In this document: positions 48,044 to 58,377 of the stretch, one piece after another | Position numbering within the stretch: position 1 is the stretch's first letter | Layout: every line of letters begins with the position of its first letter | DNA from: Marinobacterium lacunae | GTDB taxonomy: Bacteria > Pseudomonadota > Gammaproteobacteria > Pseudomonadales > Balneatricaceae | Assembly (NCBI RefSeq): GCF_000705555.1 | Contig: NZ_JMQN01000013.1 | Location: 1 to 64,000 of the forward strand | Direction: 5' to 3' | Length of the DNA stretch: 64,000 nucleotides | The notes under the pieces: generated by a model | The model's input: the letters and a program-made list of their open reading frames with translations, nothing else | Told to the model about the DNA's origin: nothing | Databases searched by the model: none | Position numbers and translations under genes: made by a program

Positions 48044-48354
48044 TTACCCGCCCTTGAACCCTTTACCAAGCAGATACATCACCACCAGCTGATCGATAGA
48101 TGTGTTACCCATGATATTGGGGGCCGTATCGGAGATTACAAGGTCAGCGCAATCCCCATTCAGGGAGGCATCGAAATCGACGACTTCAGCCCCGGGTTTA
48201 TAAGCGTATCCTTAAAATCAATTTCGAGCAGCATGAAACTGGCACGTGAACAGCAACCCGACTCCCTGGAACCTTTGACGTACGGGTCGTCGAAATGTTC
48301 CTTCAGCCAGCGGCCAGCCCTTTTCGACTCTGCCAGATGAAAACGCGGCTCCAT
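48044..48354 (-). pseudogene. rlmE: Remnant of 23S rRNA methyltransferase gene rlmE
   Basis: The first about 58 codons read as an RlmE N-terminus (RWLKEHFDDPYVK, then SRASFMLLEIDFKDTLINPG). The frame then breaks at a G-run near 48187. The +1-shifted frame continues with ADLVISDTAPNIMGNTS...MYLLGKGF and stops at 48044. About 50 residues holding the SAM-binding motif are missing between the parts, and the last third is gone. Intact RlmE has about 207 residues. Position upstream of ftsH and divergent from yhbY is where rlmE lies in most gammaproteobacteria. The product cannot be functional. Confidence 0.85.
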
Positions 48355-48453
48355 CTGCCTGATCGCTACTCACTCGGCGGTATCTCGGTTAAAATCACAC
48401 TTTAGCCCCTTTTTCAGGGGCACACCCTTTTCAGCGAGGCACCGTATTTTAGT

Positions 48454-48756
48454 ATGAGCTTGACCCCCGAGCAAAAGAAGCAGTTCCGCACCCTGGGACA
48501 CAATCTGAATCCGATCGTCATGGTCGCCGGTAACGGACTGACGGAAAACATTCAGCTTGAGGTCGACCGTGCTCTCGAAGACCACGAACTGATCAAGGTG
48601 AAATTCGCCGTCGGCGACCGAGACGTCAAAAAGGCGATGATCCGCGACCTGTGTAGCATCGTCGAGGCGACATTGGTTCAGGAGATCGGCAATATAGCCC
48701 TGCTGTATCGCGCCTCCCAGTCTCCCAACCCCAAGCTGTCCAACCTTTTGCGCTGA
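48454..48756 (+). CDS. yhbY: CRM-domain RNA-binding protein YhbY
   Basis: Small ribosome-associated RNA-binding protein of 100 residues with a single CRM domain, including the GNGLTENIQLEVDRAL and HELIKVKF segments. E. coli YhbY associates with pre-50S particles. It is divergent from the rlmE remnant and ftsH and converges on greA, the usual arrangement. Confidence 0.94.
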   Translation: MSLTPEQKKQFRTLGHNLNPIVMVAGNGLTENIQLEVDRALEDHELIKVKFAVGDRDVKKAMIRDLCSIVEATLVQEIGNIALLYRASQSPNPKLSNLLR

Positions 48757-48774
48757 GCCGCCTGAACCAGCGAC

Positions 48775-48803
48775 AAAAAAAACCGCCCGAAGGCGGTTTT
48801 TTT
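48775..48803. terminator. Bidirectional intrinsic terminator
   Basis: ACCGCC and GGCGGT pair around CGAA, flanked by an A8 run and a T7 run. It serves both yhbY and the converging greA. Confidence 0.95.
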
Positions 48804-48814
48804 ATGCCTGCATG

Positions 48815-49291
48815 TCAGATATGCAGTACTTCGGCGATTTCATACTCAGTGGCACCGGCCGGCGTTTCCACACAGGCCACATCACCCTCTTCCTTGCCGA
48901 TCAGGGCTCGGGCGATAGGTGAATTGACTGAGATTTTCCCCGCCTTGATGTCCGCCTCGTCGTCACCGACGATCTGGTAGCGCACGGCCGCATCGGTATC
49001 CAGATTGATCAACTCCACCGTAGTACCAAAGATCACCTTACCGGTGTGATCGATACTGGTGACATCGATCACCTGCACCAGCGACAGCTTGTGCTCAATC
49101 TCACGGATACGTCCTTCGATAAAGCCCTGCTGCTCACGGGCAGCGTGATACTCGGCGTTCTCTTTCAGATCGCCGTGTTCACGCGCTTCCGCGATCGCCG
49201 CAATCACCTTCGGACGATCCACTGTTTTCAACTGAGCCAGCTCTTCGCGCAGCTTTTTCTCGCCTGCGACAGTCATGGGTACACGTTTCAT
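48815..49291 (-). CDS. greA: Transcription elongation factor GreA
   Basis: Rescues backtracked RNA polymerase by stimulating transcript cleavage. The 158-residue product has the N-terminal coiled coil (about 1-75) with the acidic tip residues of [12 protein letters not shown] near 38-49, and a globular C-terminal domain (about 80-158). It starts at the carB stop (TAATG), so it is coupled to carAB, as in Pseudomonas. Confidence 0.97.
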   Translation of the reverse strand: MKRVPMTVAGEKKLREELAQLKTVDRPKVIAAIAEAREHGDLKENAEYHAAREQQGFIEGRIREIEHKLSLVQVIDVTSIDHTGKVIFGTTVELINLDTDAAVRYQIVGDDEADIKAGKISVNSPIARALIGKEEGDVACVETPAGATEYEIAEVLHI

Positions 49292-52200
49292 TATGCTACT
49301 CCTGCATGCAGATCCTGCAGACGGCGCACGATTTTCTCTTCACCATACTTCAACGCTTCGGCTGTTGCCGCGGCACCGGCTAAAGTGGTGGTATACGGCA
49401 CTTTGTGCTGCAGCGCTGAACGACGGATCGCGGAGGAATCCGCAATCGCCTTACGCCCTTCAGTGGTATTGATGACGTAAGCGATCTCACCGTTTTTCAG
49501 CATGTCGACGATATTCGGACGGCCTTCAGCCACTTTATTGACTCGCTCAACAGACAGACCTGCCTGCTCAAGCAGTGCAGATGTGCCAGCTGTTGCCACA
49601 ATGGTAAAGCCCAGTCCAACCAGATCGCGCGCCACATCGACGACGCCGGCTTTATCAACGTCACGGACAGAGATAAATGCCTTGCCCTTGCTCGGCAGTT
49701 TCTCGCCAGCACCAAGCTGGGCCTTCATGAACGCCTCGCCAAAGGTGGCACCGGTACCCATAACCTCACCGGTAGACTTCATCTCCGGGCCAAGAATCGG
49801 GTCAACACCCGGGAACTTGTTGAACGGGAATACCGCTTCCTTGACGTTGAACTGCTTGGGCACGATCTCTTCGGTGAAGCCAACCTCCTGAAGACTCTTG
49901 CCGGTCATGACCAACGCCGCAATCTTGGCCAGCGACACACCGATGCACTTGGATACGAACGGTACGGTACGTGACGCACGTGGGTTAACCTCGATGACGT
50001 AGATTTCGCCATCCTGGTATGCCAGCTGCACGTTCATCAGACCAACGACGCCGAGTTCCAGCGCCATCTTGCGTACCTGTTCACGCATCTCATCCTGAAC
50101 ATCATCAGCCAGGCTATAGGGCGGCAGAGAGCATGCAGAGTCACCGGAGTGAACACCCGCCTGCTCGATATGCTGCATGATCGCGCCGATCACCACCGTC
50201 TTGCCATCGCTGACCGCGTCGATATCGACTTCGACCGCTGCGTTCAGGAAGTAGTCCAGCAGCACCGGTGCGTCATTGGAGACCTGAACCGCCGTATTCA
50301 TGTAGCGGCGCAGCTCCTCTTCCTTGTAGACGATCTCCATGGCACGTCCACCCAATACGTATGAGGGGCGCACAACCAGCGGATAGCCAATTTTTTCAGC
50401 TTCGATGACCGCTTCTTCCAGAGAGCGCACGGTAGCGTTCTCCGGCTGTTTCAGGCCCAGACGTTTGATCATCTGCTGGAACTGTTCGCGGTCTTCTGCA
50501 CGGTCGATCGCCTCCGGTGACGTACCGATAATCGGCACACCGGCCTGCTCAAGCGCAACAGCCAGCTTCAGTGGTGTCTGACCACCGTACTGAACGATGA
50601 CGCCCTTGGGCTTCTCGACGTTGACGATCTCCAGCACGTCTTCCAGCGTGATCGGCTCGAAGAACAGACGGTCGGAGGTGTCGTAGTCGGTAGAAACGGT
50701 TTCCGGGTTACAGTTAACCATGATGGTTTCGTAACCGTCTTCGCGCGCCGCCAGCGCCGCGTGAACGCAGCAGTAATCGAATTCGATACCCTGACCGATA
50801 CGGTTCGGGCCGCCGCCGATAACCATGATCTTCTCGCGATCAGACGGGTTAGCCTCACACTCCTCTTCATAGGTGGAGTACATGTACGCGGTATCGGTCG
50901 CGAACTCGGCCGCACAGGTATCCACACGCTTGAAGACCGGGCGCACACCCATGCTCTGGCGATGCTTGCGGAACTGTTTTTCCGAAACACCCAGCAACTG
51001 AGCCAGACGCGCATCGGAGAAGCCCTTGCGCTTGAGACGGAAAATCTGATCCTTGTCCAGCTCACTCAGAGCAGTCTCGGAGACGCGCTGTTCATCCTTG
51101 AGCAGATCCTCGATCTGCACCAGGAACCAGGGATCCACACCGCTGAGCTTGTAGATCTCGTCGACACTCATTCCAAGACGGAAGGCATCGCCGATGTACC
51201 AAATACGCTGAGCGCCCGGCTGGGTCAGCTCACGCACGATATCGGTACGCGCATCTTCCGCGTTCAGATCGACGATCGGGTCGAAGCCGACAGAGCCCAC
51301 CTCCAGACCGCGCAACGCTTTCTGCAAAGACTCCTGCTGGGTGCGGCCAATCGCCATCACCTCGCCAACAGATTTCATCTGCGTAGTCAGACGATCATTG
51401 GCCTGCGGGAATTTCTCGAAGGTAAAACGGGGAATCTTGGTGACAACGTAGTCGATGGCCGGCTCGAACGACGCCGGGGTGCGACCGCCGGTGATATCGT
51501 TCTGCAGCTCGTCAAGCGTGTAGCCAACCGCCAGTTTGGCCGCAACCTTCGCGATCGGGAAACCGGTCGCCTTGGAGGCCAGAGCAGAAGAGCGGGACAC
51601 ACGCGGGTTCATCTCGATGACGACCATACGGCCAGTCTTCGGATCGACACCGAACTGCACGTTGGAGCCACCGGTTTCCACGCCGATCTCACGCAATACC
51701 GCGACGGATGCGTCACGCATCAGCTGGTATTCCTTGTCGGTCAGGGTCTGGGCTGGAGCCACGGTAATGGAGTCACCGGTGTGCACACCCATGGCGTCGA
51801 AGTTCTCGATGGAGCAGACGATGATGCAGTTGTCGTTCTTGTCACGAACAACCTCCATCTCGTATTCCTTCCAGCCGATCAGTGACTCATCGATCAGCAG
51901 CTCGTTGGTCGGGGACAGGTCCAGACCACGCTCACAGATTTCGATGAACTCTTCACGGTTGTAGGCGATACCGCCACCAGAGCCACCCATGGTGAAAGAG
52001 GGACGGATGATCGCCGGGAAGCCGATGGAATCCAGCACCTGAAGCGCCTCTTCCATGCTGTGGGCGATAGACGCACGCGGGCACTCCAGGCCGATATTTT
52101 TCATCGCCTTATCGAAGCGCTCGCGATCTTCCGCCTTGTCGATGGCATCCTGGGTTGCACCGATCATTTCGACACCGTACTGGGCAAGAACACCCTCGCG

Positions 52201-52509
52201 GTCGAGATCAAGCGCACAGTTCAGAGCGGTCTGACCACCCATGGTCGGCAGCAGCGCGTCGGGACGCTCTTTCTCGATGATCTTGGCGACGGTTTTCCAG
52301 TTGATCGGCTCGATATAGGTCGCATCAGCCATGGCCGGATCGGTCATGATCGTCGCCGGGTTGGAGTTGACCAGGATGACACGGTAGCCCTCTTCGCGCA
52401 GCGCTTTACACGCCTGGGCACCGGAATAGTCGAACTCGCACGCCTGGCCGATGACGATCGGGCCCGCGCCGAGGATGAGAATACTTTGAATGTCCGTACG
52501 TTTTGGCAT
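49291..52509 (-). CDS. carB: Carbamoyl-phosphate synthase large subunit
   Basis: Makes carbamoyl phosphate for arginine and pyrimidines from bicarbonate, ATP and the ammonia released by CarA. The 1072-residue product has two homologous ATP-grasp halves (about 1-400 and 555-935), an oligomerisation region between them and an allosteric MGS-like domain at the end. It follows carA by 66 bases and shares one base with greA. Confidence 0.98.
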   Translation of the reverse strand: MPKRTDIQSILILGAGPIVIGQACEFDYSGAQACKALREEGYRVILVNSNPATIMTDPAMADATYIEPINWKTVAKIIEKERPDALLPTMGGQTALNCALDLDREGVLAQYGVEMIGATQDAIDKAEDRERFDKAMKNIGLECPRASIAHSMEEALQVLDSIGFPAIIRPSFTMGGSGGGIAYNREEFIEICERGLDLSPTNELLIDESLIGWKEYEMEVVRDKNDNCIIVCSIENFDAMGVHTGDSITVAPAQTLTDKEYQLMRDASVAVLREIGVETGGSNVQFGVDPKTGRMVVIEMNPRVSRSSALASKATGFPIAKVAAKLAVGYTLDELQNDITGGRTPASFEPAIDYVVTKIPRFTFEKFPQANDRLTTQMKSVGEVMAIGRTQQESLQKALRGLEVGSVGFDPIVDLNAEDARTDIVRELTQPGAQRIWYIGDAFRLGMSVDEIYKLSGVDPWFLVQIEDLLKDEQRVSETALSELDKDQIFRLKRKGFSDARLAQLLGVSEKQFRKHRQSMGVRPVFKRVDTCAAEFATDTAYMYSTYEEECEANPSDREKIMVIGGGPNRIGQGIEFDYCCVHAALAAREDGYETIMVNCNPETVSTDYDTSDRLFFEPITLEDVLEIVNVEKPKGVIVQYGGQTPLKLAVALEQAGVPIIGTSPEAIDRAEDREQFQQMIKRLGLKQPENATVRSLEEAVIEAEKIGYPLVVRPSYVLGGRAMEIVYKEEELRRYMNTAVQVSNDAPVLLDYFLNAAVEVDIDAVSDGKTVVIGAIMQHIEQAGVHSGDSACSLPPYSLADDVQDEMREQVRKMALELGVVGLMNVQLAYQDGEIYVIEVNPRASRTVPFVSKCIGVSLAKIAALVMTGKSLQEVGFTEEIVPKQFNVKEAVFPFNKFPGVDPILGPEMKSTGEVMGTGATFGEAFMKAQLGAGEKLPSKGKAFISVRDVDKAGVVDVARDLVGLGFTIVATAGTSALLEQAGLSVERVNKVAEGRPNIVDMLKNGEIAYVINTTEGRKAIADSSAIRRSALQHKVPYTTTLAGAAATAEALKYGEEKIVRRLQDLHAGVA

Positions 52510-52575
52510 CTGATTTAACCGGTCGTATCTGTTTCTGTTCGGGGACTGTCTGGCACCTTACATTCAGGCAAGGGC

Positions 52576-53706
52576 TCAGGCGCGGGCTCGCATCAGTTCG
52601 ATAAAGCGATCAAACAGCGGCGCCACATCGTGCGGGCCGGGGCTCGCTTCGGGATGGCCCTGGAAACTGAATGCAGGACGATCCGTGCGCTCGATTCCTT
52701 GGAGGGAGCCGTCGAACAAAGATTTATGGGTCGCACGCAGGGTTTCAGGCAGCGTCTCTTCATCCACCGCGAAGCCATGGTTCTGACTGGTAATCATCAC
52801 ATGGCGGTTATCCAGATCCTGTACCGGATGGTTGGCACCATGGTGACCGAACTTCATCTTCACGGTACGTGCACCAGAGGCCAGCGCCAGAAGCTGATGT
52901 CCCAGACAGATGCCGAACACCGGCAGACCGGTTTCCAGAATCTCGCCAATCGCTTTGATGGCGTAATCGCAGGGCTCTGGATCGCCGGGACCGTTGGAGA
53001 GGAAAACACCGTCCGGATTCAGCGCCATCACTTCGGAAGCCGGGGTCTGGGCCGGAACCACGGTCAGGCGGCAGCCGCGTTCAACCAGCATACGCAGGAT
53101 GTTGGACTTCACACCGTAATCGTACGCCACGACATGGAACGGCAGATCCGCATCGGCACGTTCTTCATGCCCGACACCGAGTGTCCAGGTTGTGGAGCGC
53201 CAGTCATATGCTTCGCTAACCGTTACCTCTTTGGCCAGATCCATGCCTTTGAGACCCGGGAAGGCGCGAGCGGCAGCCAGCGCTTTCTCTTCGTCGATCT
53301 CACCGGCCATGATGCAGCCGTTCTGGGCACCCTTCTCACGCAGGATGCGGGTCAGGCGACGGGTATCGATGTCAGCAATGCCGACGATACCGTTGTCCTT
53401 AAGGTACTGATCGAGAGACTGTTCACTACGGAAGTTGCTGGCCACCAGCGGAAGATCACGAATCACCAGGCCTGCGGCCCAGGTCTGACGAGATTCCGCA
53501 TCTTCGGCATTGACGCCGACGTTACCGATATGTGGATAAGTAAGGGTGACGATCTGCCGGCAGTAGGAGGGGTCTGTCAAAATCTCCTGATATCCGGTCA
53601 TCGAGGTGTTAAACACCACCTCACCACTGGACTCACCATCGGCGCCAATCGCAACCCCCCTGAATATGCTGCCATCTTCAAGGGCTAGAATGGCTGGTCG
53701 CGTCAA
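52576..53706 (-). CDS. carA: Carbamoyl-phosphate synthase small subunit
   Basis: Glutamine amidotransferase subunit, 376 residues. The start is a TTG at 53706 with GGGAGG five bases upstream, giving (M)[12 protein letters not shown] as in the family; the ATG at 53733 lacks conservation. The nucleophile cysteine lies in [13 protein letters not shown], and the NHGFAVD and [11 protein letters not shown] segments complete the class I triad. A promoter and a terminator-like hairpin lie in the 160-base leader. Confidence 0.96.
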   Translation of the reverse strand: MTRPAILALEDGSIFRGVAIGADGESSGEVVFNTSMTGYQEILTDPSYCRQIVTLTYPHIGNVGVNAEDAESRQTWAAGLVIRDLPLVASNFRSEQSLDQYLKDNGIVGIADIDTRRLTRILREKGAQNGCIMAGEIDEEKALAAARAFPGLKGMDLAKEVTVSEAYDWRSTTWTLGVGHEERADADLPFHVVAYDYGVKSNILRMLVERGCRLTVVPAQTPASEVMALNPDGVFLSNGPGDPEPCDYAIKAIGEILETGLPVFGICLGHQLLALASGARTVKMKFGHHGANHPVQDLDNRHVMITSQNHGFAVDEETLPETLRATHKSLFDGSLQGIERTDRPAFSFQGHPEASPGPHDVAPLFDRFIELMRARA

Positions 53707-53785
53707 TTGAACCTCCCGCGCGTGCGCTAACAATTATCTTGAATGTCTGGAAAGAGAGCAGCCTTCAGACGTAATCGATACGTGC

Positions 53786-53822
53786 AAAAAAGCGAGGTGA
53801 AACCGGTAGTTTACCTCGCTTT
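53786..53822 (-). promoter_or_regulatory. Terminator-like hairpin in the carAB leader (candidate attenuator)
   Basis: AAAGCGAGGT (53789-53798) and ACCTCGCTTT (53813-53822) pair, and AAAC/GTTT extends the stem inside. On the minus strand it is followed by a T6 run. No minus-strand gene lies between the chemoreceptor gene and carA, so the hairpin can act only on transcripts headed into carA. Confidence 0.65.
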
Positions 53823-53872
53823 AAAATGAATTCTGCTGATTTCCCGCGGACCCTGCGGGCAAAACCGGCGGT

Positions 53873-53901
53873 ATTTTAGTGCATACCCACCACATTGTCC
53901 A
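53873..53901 (-). promoter_or_regulatory. Sigma-70 promoter for carAB
   Basis: On the minus strand TGGACA (53901-53896) and TAAAAT (53878-53873) are separated by exactly 17 bases, each one mismatch from consensus. Transcription would start near 53866 and leave a leader of about 160 bases before the carA TTG. Confidence 0.7.
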
Positions 53902-54016
53902 CGAAGAGCGTCTCCGCAAGCCCAGGAAATCCAAGGCCCAATGTCACCGCGATGTAATATTTCGTTCATATACTGCCGCCATCGCGCATTTTGCAGCAGT
54001 ACCTAAGGTTAGTCCG

Positions 54017-55984
54017 ATGAAAATATCTCATCTCGCACGCGGTGCCAGCGCCGCTCTTATCCTCATTGTCCTGCTTATGGCTGGCGCACTGATCTGGGCC
54101 CTCGATCAGCTCAGCTCAGCGTTTAACCAGACGCTGCATTACAGCGAATACCGCAAGCAGGTTCAACAGAAGGTACAGCAGCCGATCGCTGCCTATCTCG
54201 ACAGCGGGGACGCCACCCTGCTGACACGATTGGGCGAAAACCTCAACGCACTTACCCAGGACAGCGACAGCGGCAGCTGGATGCCCGCTCAGGTTCGGGA
54301 AGCCGTGGATGCCCGTCTGGTCGCCATTCAGGATGAAGTACTGGGCGAGCTGCGCGAAGCCGGCAAGCTTGCCGATCCTGAAGCACTGCTGATTATCAAC
54401 GAGCGCGAACAGTCAGACACACTCTCCTCACTGCGCGACTACGTCAACGAAGGCGACAGCGCAAACCCGTCTTTGCGCATCGACTACCTGCAAAAGATCG
54501 CCAGCGCACAACGCAGTCTGCACCGCCTGACACTGACGCGGGAGAGTTATTTCAAACAGCCGGATACCGACACCGAAAAGACGTTGACGCTCTACCTGGA
54601 CGAGATCAAAGCCACCGTCACAGCACTCTCCAAGCTGCCTAAGCTGGGTGTAGTCGAGAAGCAGGAGGTCGACGAGATGGCTGCGCTGATGGGCTGGAAC
54701 ACTCAAAGCGAGAGCGAGGCCGTCGATAAGGCAGAGGAGCTCACCTCCTCGTTGCTATCACTCCAGTCGCGCTTCCCCAAGGAGATGGAGAACGCCAGCA
54801 AGTTTGCCAAGCTCAAGGGCGCCAGCCGACACAACGCGCTGCAACGTTTGGATATGCTGGAAGACACACTTTCGCAGATGGAAGGGATCATCAACAGCCG
54901 TTATGAAAAGATCCTGCACCTTGTTTACTGGGTGCTGGGCATCTGCATGGCCCTGATTATCCTGACGGGTGCCAGCATGACCCTGCTGCAAAATAATCTG
55001 GCCCGACTGCTCACCGTCAGCAGCACGTATATCGACAAGCTTGCCAATGGCGATCTCAAGAGCACCTTCGAGCTAAACAGCCGCTTTACCGAGGTACAAA
55101 ACCTCAAACAGGCGGTTCACCAGTTGCAGGACTACTTCCAGCGCCTAATCGAGCAGATCCATCTCGAAACAAGTCGTCTGAACCAGCTGCAGAGCGAAGC
55201 GTTCAACAGCTCTCAGAGCCTGGAGCAGATTGTTTCGACACAGCAACTACAAACCGAGAATGCCGCGACACAGATGGAGCAGCTCAATGGTTCATTCCAT
55301 GAGGTAGCCGGCAACGCCGCCCGCACCAGCACCGCCACACATGAGGCACACCAGCTGGCGAATCAGGGCTCCTCGGCACTGGATCAGACGCGCAACAGCA
55401 TTACGCTGCTCAGCAGCGAGGTTGGCGATACTGCACAGGCACTTGAGGAGCTCAGAGCCGACGCGCTCGCCATCAGCAACGTGCTGACCGTCATCGAGGG
55501 CTTTGCCGAACAGACCAATCTGCTGGCACTGAATGCGGCGATAGAAGCGGCACGGGCCGGAGACGCCGGCCGCGGTTTCGCCGTTGTCGCCGACGAGGTG
55601 CGCAACCTCGCGGCCAGCACAGCCAATTCTGCCGAGCAGATCCGCCGCATCACCGAAAAACTGGACCAAGCTTCGAAAGCGGCCACCGATCGGATGAACA
55701 CTCAACAGGAGTCTGTGCAGGCAACGGTGCAGTGTGCCAATGAGGCGGGAGAAGCGATGGAACGTATCCGCCAGGCGATCGCCAACATCAACGACATGAG
55801 CGCGATGATCGCCTCGGCAACCGAGCAGCAATCAGCCGTCACCTCGGAGATCGCGTCGGTCATCCATACCTCGGCGGATCTGTCCCGACAATCGGCCGCC
55901 GAAGCGGAAAACAACCAGCGCTTCGCCGGGACGCTGGGGGAATCCAGCAAAGCACTCAATGCGCTGGTCAGCCAGTTCCGCTAA
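54017..55984 (+). CDS. Methyl-accepting chemotaxis protein
   Basis: Transmembrane chemoreceptor of 655 residues. It has membrane helices at about 9-32 and 305-328, a long helical periplasmic sensor between them, a HAMP-like linker (about 330-385) and a cytoplasmic signalling domain. The hairpin tip is [37 protein letters not shown], which I give here only in part: the key residues run from [18 protein letters not shown] onward near 510-530. The ATG at 54017 with AAGG upstream is chosen over an earlier in-frame start. The ligand is unknown and no che genes adjoin. Confidence 0.92.
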   Translation: MKISHLARGASAALILIVLLMAGALIWALDQLSSAFNQTLHYSEYRKQVQQKVQQPIAAYLDSGDATLLTRLGENLNALTQDSDSGSWMPAQVREAVDARLVAIQDEVLGELREAGKLADPEALLIINEREQSDTLSSLRDYVNEGDSANPSLRIDYLQKIASAQRSLHRLTLTRESYFKQPDTDTEKTLTLYLDEIKATVTALSKLPKLGVVEKQEVDEMAALMGWNTQSESEAVDKAEELTSSLLSLQSRFPKEMENASKFAKLKGASRHNALQRLDMLEDTLSQMEGIINSRYEKILHLVYWVLGICMALIILTGASMTLLQNNLARLLTVSSTYIDKLANGDLKSTFELNSRFTEVQNLKQAVHQLQDYFQRLIEQIHLETSRLNQLQSEAFNSSQSLEQIVSTQQLQTENAATQMEQLNGSFHEVAGNAARTSTATHEAHQLANQGSSALDQTRNSITLLSSEVGDTAQALEELRADALAISNVLTVIEGFAEQTNLLALNAAIEAARAGDAGRGFAVVADEVRNLAASTANSAEQIRRITEKLDQASKAATDRMNTQQESVQATVQCANEAGEAMERIRQAIANINDMSAMIASATEQQSAVTSEIASVIHTSADLSRQSAAEAENNQRFAGTLGESSKALNALVSQFR

Positions 55985-56000
55985 CGCGGCGTGCACACCA

Positions 56001-56021
56001 CTGGGGGATCAACTCCCCCAG
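56001..56021. terminator. Hairpin between convergent chemoreceptor and DUF882 genes
   Basis: CTGGGGGA (56001-56008) and TCCCCCAG (56014-56021) form a perfect 8-bp stem spanning the DUF882 stop codon. There is no T-run; a terminator role is inferred from position. Confidence 0.4.
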
Positions 56022-56581
56022 TAACGCACCCGTCCGGTATCGATGTGTACGAAATTGGATTTGGTGTAGAGCCCCACACCGCCCACCTTCAGATCGACCG
56101 CGCTTTGATGCAGCTTGTGCAGATCCTGTCCGGGCAGGCGAATATCCAGCGCCTGTCCTTCCATATGTAGGCTGCGCTTGGCAACGCCGCTACTTTTGGA
56201 ACTGAGCATGGTGTTGGTCTTGGGTGAGCGATAACCCGAGATGATCTCGAAAGGTGCCGTGCGACCGGCGCGCATTCTGAGAAGGTGCAGCATATCGATC
56301 AACGCAGGATCGATAGGATGCACATCCCCAGTGCGAAAATCACGCAGCAGATAGTTCAGCTCGGCGAGACTTTCATCCAGATAGCGCCCCTGTTCCCAAT
56401 AGGTCAGTTTCGCTTTTTCACCGGTATGGAGATTATGCAACGCGATACTGCGTTCATGTTCTCTCGGCATTGCCGCCAGTGTTTTGGGGATATGAAGCCC
56501 TGCAGCTGTCACTGCAAGACCTTTCAGGAAGCCGCGGCGGGAGAGAGGTGCGGCAGACCTCGTACAGCTTTTGAACGGCAC
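56009..56581 (-). CDS. DUF882/YcbK-like periplasmic peptidase, Tat substrate
   Basis: Probable periplasmic M15-type zinc peptidase of 190 residues. The twin-arginine signal SRRGFLKGLAVTAAG is clear, so it is exported folded. Metal-site candidates are SLHMEGQALDIR and FVHIDTGRVRYWG. A GTG at 56581 with AGAGG ten bases upstream is the start. The L,D-transpeptidase gene lies just upstream on the same strand, matching the ycbB-ycbK pair of enterics. Confidence 0.88.
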   Translation of the reverse strand: MPFKSCTRSAAPLSRRGFLKGLAVTAAGLHIPKTLAAMPREHERSIALHNLHTGEKAKLTYWEQGRYLDESLAELNYLLRDFRTGDVHPIDPALIDMLHLLRMRAGRTAPFEIISGYRSPKTNTMLSSKSSGVAKRSLHMEGQALDIRLPGQDLHKLHQSAVDLKVGGVGLYTKSNFVHIDTGRVRYWGS

Positions 56582-56684
56582 TCGTTTAATACCTCTGGGT
56601 GTCGGTTCAAGCGATCCTGCGCTATTTAATATGGAAAGTATGACTGCATCCTACCCAAGAACGCCGCAATTGACCAGATTATAA

Positions 56685-58286
56685 TCAGTTGTTAACGATC
56701 ATGCCGGCACTGCTCACACTGCCGTAACGCTGCAAACGCGCCTGCACCTGACCATCCAAACCGTATACATCCGGTCGAAATTGAGCCTGCCCCTCGGTGT
56801 CAACCCAAGCCGAGAGATAGACCACATAAACGGGCACCGGTTCCGGCAGCGAACGATTCCGGGTTTGCTCCTGCTCCAACGCCTCGCTGAACCAGCTCTG
56901 CATCGGGGTCGAATCCGACATCAGCTGCTGCGCCAAAGTCTCGATCCCCTGCACCCTGACGCAGCCATGACTGAAGGAGCGCAGCGGCTTATCGAACAGC
57001 GACTTCGCGGGCGTGTCGTGCAGATAGATGGCAAAAGGGTTATCCATACCGAACTTGAGCCGACCCAGTGAATTGGCCGGACCCGGCCTCTCCCGCAAAC
57101 GCAGCCCTTCAAGCGAGCTCCAGTCGACCGTGGTGGCGTCCACACCCTGCCAACGGCCATCCTGATACCGTTCCACATTCATGTTGTTGTTGGCCAGCCA
57201 ACTCGGGTCCGCCTTGATCTTGGGCAACAGCTCCTTGCGCAGGATACTGCGCGGCACTATCCAGCTGGGATTCACCGTCAGTAAACGGATATGGGTCTGG
57301 AACGAAGGGGTAGGCCAGCGTGGACGGCCGGTTACGGTGCGCAGTTCCAATACCGGCTGCCCGCTATCGACCAGCTCCAGAAAGAAACCGGGGATACTGA
57401 CCAGTACATACCGCTCACCCAGCTCTCGCGGCATCCAGCGCCAGCGCTCAAGATTGACGCGGATCTGCTCAATTCGCTGCGACAACGGGCGGTTCAGCTC
57501 AGCCACGGTTTTGGGTCCGAGCACACCATCCACCTCCAACCCGTGACGCATCTGGAAACGACGCAGCGCCGCCTGCAGAGATTGATCAAACAGGTCAGGC
57601 GCGGTTTCAAGCGCCAGCGGGTCCGGTTGTGCATCCCCAAGCCGCACCAGATAACGACGCAACAAGGGTATCAGATCGGATTGCTCATCCGGCTTGATCA
57701 GCAGATCCGTCGGCAACTCAGGCAGCGGAGGCTCTTTGGTAAGCAGTTGGTAGTGCTGATAGAGATCAACCAGCGCCCTGTATTGTGCAGAGCTCGGCGC
57801 CAGCGCGGCCACCATCCGGTCTGGATCGCGCTGAATTAGCGCCTGTTCGGCCAGTTGCACAGGGTCGATCGACGGGCGATCCAGGTGCCATAACCGCGAT
57901 CCCATTTCCGCTTCCGGCTGGCCACGCCCCATATCCGAGATAACCCGCAGCAGAGCATCGCTGAGCAAGATGTCACGGCGCGCGGCATCCATCTCCTCCA
58001 GCAGACGACGGTCATGGTAACGCGCGGCACTCAACCCCTGACCCGCCGCCATATCGACGGCCCTGAGCAGGGCGTCGATCAGCTCCACATCGGGAGAGCC
58101 GTCATTACGGTGCCAAAGGTAGGTGGAGTTGCTCCGGTCATAGAGAGCGGTCAGTGCGGGCCAGTCCGGTACCGGCTGGTTATCCACCAGCGGCATTTCG
58201 GCGGGGGCAAGCGGCAGCATGGCGTCCGCCTCCGCTACCGGAAGCAGCAGCATAAACAGCAAGGCGAGTCGTGCAAGCCCGTACAT
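56685..58286 (-). CDS. L,D-transpeptidase, YcbB/LdtD-like
   Basis: Periplasmic enzyme that would form 3-3 cross-links in peptidoglycan. The 533-residue product has a signal peptide (about 1-22), a peptidoglycan-binding domain (about 235-275, LRRFQMRHGLEVDGVLGP) and a YkuD catalytic domain with H440 and C442 in SFSHGCVRVQ. It resembles LdtD (YcbB) in length and layout. Together with the DUF882 gene downstream it forms a murein-remodelling pair. Confidence 0.92.
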   Translation of the reverse strand: MYGLARLALLFMLLLPVAEADAMLPLAPAEMPLVDNQPVPDWPALTALYDRSNSTYLWHRNDGSPDVELIDALLRAVDMAAGQGLSAARYHDRRLLEEMDAARRDILLSDALLRVISDMGRGQPEAEMGSRLWHLDRPSIDPVQLAEQALIQRDPDRMVAALAPSSAQYRALVDLYQHYQLLTKEPPLPELPTDLLIKPDEQSDLIPLLRRYLVRLGDAQPDPLALETAPDLFDQSLQAALRRFQMRHGLEVDGVLGPKTVAELNRPLSQRIEQIRVNLERWRWMPRELGERYVLVSIPGFFLELVDSGQPVLELRTVTGRPRWPTPSFQTHIRLLTVNPSWIVPRSILRKELLPKIKADPSWLANNNMNVERYQDGRWQGVDATTVDWSSLEGLRLRERPGPANSLGRLKFGMDNPFAIYLHDTPAKSLFDKPLRSFSHGCVRVQGIETLAQQLMSDSTPMQSWFSEALEQEQTRNRSLPEPVPVYVVYLSAWVDTEGQAQFRPDVYGLDGQVQARLQRYGSVSSAGMIVNN

Positions 58287-58377
58287 AACAGCTCTCCCTT
58301 TCCTGGGATTGGGGCACCTTGGGTACCCCGGTTTCCTTACTATAGCTGCTCCGGATCGTTGCTGCCGTGCAGCATGA

